A stretch of 6,007 nt of DNA from Paracoccaceae bacterium (GTDB lineage Bacteria; Pseudomonadota; Alphaproteobacteria; Rhodobacterales; Rhodobacteraceae), in contig JADZAO010000093.1 in assembly GCA_020852535.1 (NCBI GenBank), positions 1-6,007 on the forward strand, given 5' to 3'. The notes below the pieces were generated by a model. It was not told where the DNA came from. It did no database searches and saw nothing but the letters and a program-made list of their open reading frames with translations. Positions 5,414 through 6,007 of this stretch are shown here, piece by piece. Both the position numbers and the translations under genes were made by a program. Numbering within the stretch: the stretch's first letter is position 1; every line of letters begins with the position of its first letter.

Positions 5414-6007
5414 CCCTACGACTCGACCATGTCGACGCGCGCTACGGTCGTAAAGTCGTCTATGTCGACGCCTCGACGCCCGAAATTGCAGGCGGCTGCC
5501 TGACAGCCCTCGTGGGCGCAAACGCCGCAGGAAAATCCACCCTCTTCCGCCGCATTGCAGGTCAGCTAGCAGGTAATGGCGAAGTCCACCTTACGGGAGC
5601 AAAAAAAAGCGACATACGCTACATGCCACAAGACACCGGCATGAACGCCGCACTAACTGTTTACGAATCCATCATTCTCGCCCTAAAACAGGGAAGCCAT
5701 AGCTGGCGGATGGCGACGAGCGAACTTGCCGCAGTGGACGCAATCCTCGCCAACCTAAAAATTGAACCGCTGAGCGACCACCCGCTCGCTGAACTCTCCG
5801 GCGGACAAAGGCAGCTCGTCTCCATCGCCCAAACTCTCGTCACCCGCCCTCGCGTAGTCCTGATGGACGAACCGACCGCTGCTCTCGACCTTTACCGCCA
5901 ATACGAAGTGTTGGAATACCTGCGCACCTATGCGGCAGAGACCGGGGCAGTAGTAATCCTCGTACTGCACGACCTCAATCAAGTCATGCGGGCCTGCAGC
6001 ATGACCA
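5407..6007 (+). CDS. ABC transporter ATP-binding protein of the iron-chelate importer (3' end beyond window)
   Basis: The cytoplasmic ATPase of the FecE/BtuD/FhuC class powers import through the upstream permease. The 200 complete codons in the window contain every nucleotide-binding element in order: Walker A GANAAGKST (37-45), Q-loop Gln75 in YMPQD, signature LSGGQRQ (130-136), Walker B VVLMDEPT (150-157), D-loop ALDL (159-162) and switch His188 in VLHDLNQ. In Walker A, the common GPNGAGKST reads GANAAGKST. The P-loop glycine, lysine and serine/threonine are kept, so activity should not be affected. Family members are usually about 250-260 residues, so some 50-60 residues are missing past the right edge. 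The frame is intact to the edge, with no sign of decay. Confidence 0.93.
   Translation, partial: MVTLRLDHVDARYGRKVVYVDASTPEIAGGCLTALVGANAAGKSTLFRRIAGQLAGNGEVHLTGAKKSDIRYMPQDTGMNAALTVYESIILALKQGSHSWRMATSELAAVDAILANLKIEPLSDHPLAELSGGQRQLVSIAQTLVTRPRVVLMDEPTAALDLYRQYEVLEYLRTYAAETGAVVILVLHDLNQVMRACSMT

Noticed and set aside
5515..5541. Defective Walker A motif in the ATPase
   Set aside because: GANAAGKST still satisfies the GxxxxGK[ST] P-loop, and all the other catalytic motifs are intact.

Overview
The window looks like a chromosomal segment from a Gram-negative bacterium, probably a proteobacterium. Evidence for this is a Sec-exported Ig-repeat surface protein beside a periplasmic-binding-protein-dependent iron-chelate importer, with Shine-Dalgarno-led genes. 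The alphaproteobacterial flavour of the binding protein is only an impression, and I cannot name a genus. I see no IS element, tRNA, rRNA, CRISPR array or phage gene.

Positions 1-2310, minus strand: one long open frame of 770 codons with no stop, entering from the left edge and starting at an ATG at 2310. It encodes the N-terminal part of a large secreted or surface protein. In order it has a signal peptide, an N-terminal beta-rich domain, an unusual Ala/Gly/Val-rich hydrophobic stretch, and then at least six tandem bacterial Ig-like domains. The sixth is cut by the window edge. The third is longer, lysine-rich and AT-rich, unlike the others.

Positions 2311-3163: a divergent intergenic region of about 850 bp with no convincing gene. 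It holds a perfect six-copy CCAGA pentanucleotide tract (2501-2530), a perfect 10-bp-stem hairpin (2715-2738), a tentative minus-strand promoter for the surface protein (2416-2444), and a candidate plus-strand promoter with overlapping dyad symmetries (3096-3136) ahead of the transport operon.

Positions 3164-6007, plus strand: an ABC importer operon of the FecBCD/BtuFCD type. It runs from substrate-binding protein (3164-4288) to FecCD-family permease (4343-5413) to ATP-binding protein (5407 to beyond the right edge), the last two overlapping by 7 nt. Together they would capture a ferric siderophore, haem or a cobalamin-like ligand in the periplasm and pump it into the cytoplasm using ATP. A ferric siderophore is the most likely ligand by family resemblance. 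No outer-membrane receptor is visible here.

The plus strand is enriched in C and A over G and T in all three regions, including the non-coding one. The minus-strand gene therefore uses mostly G/T-ending codons, and the plus-strand operon mostly C/A-ending codons. A strong replication-strand skew explains this better than foreign origin of either half. Nothing here is clearly a previously undescribed system. The most interesting items are the pentamer tract upstream of a repeat-rich surface gene, the compositionally odd Ig domain, and the strand asymmetry.
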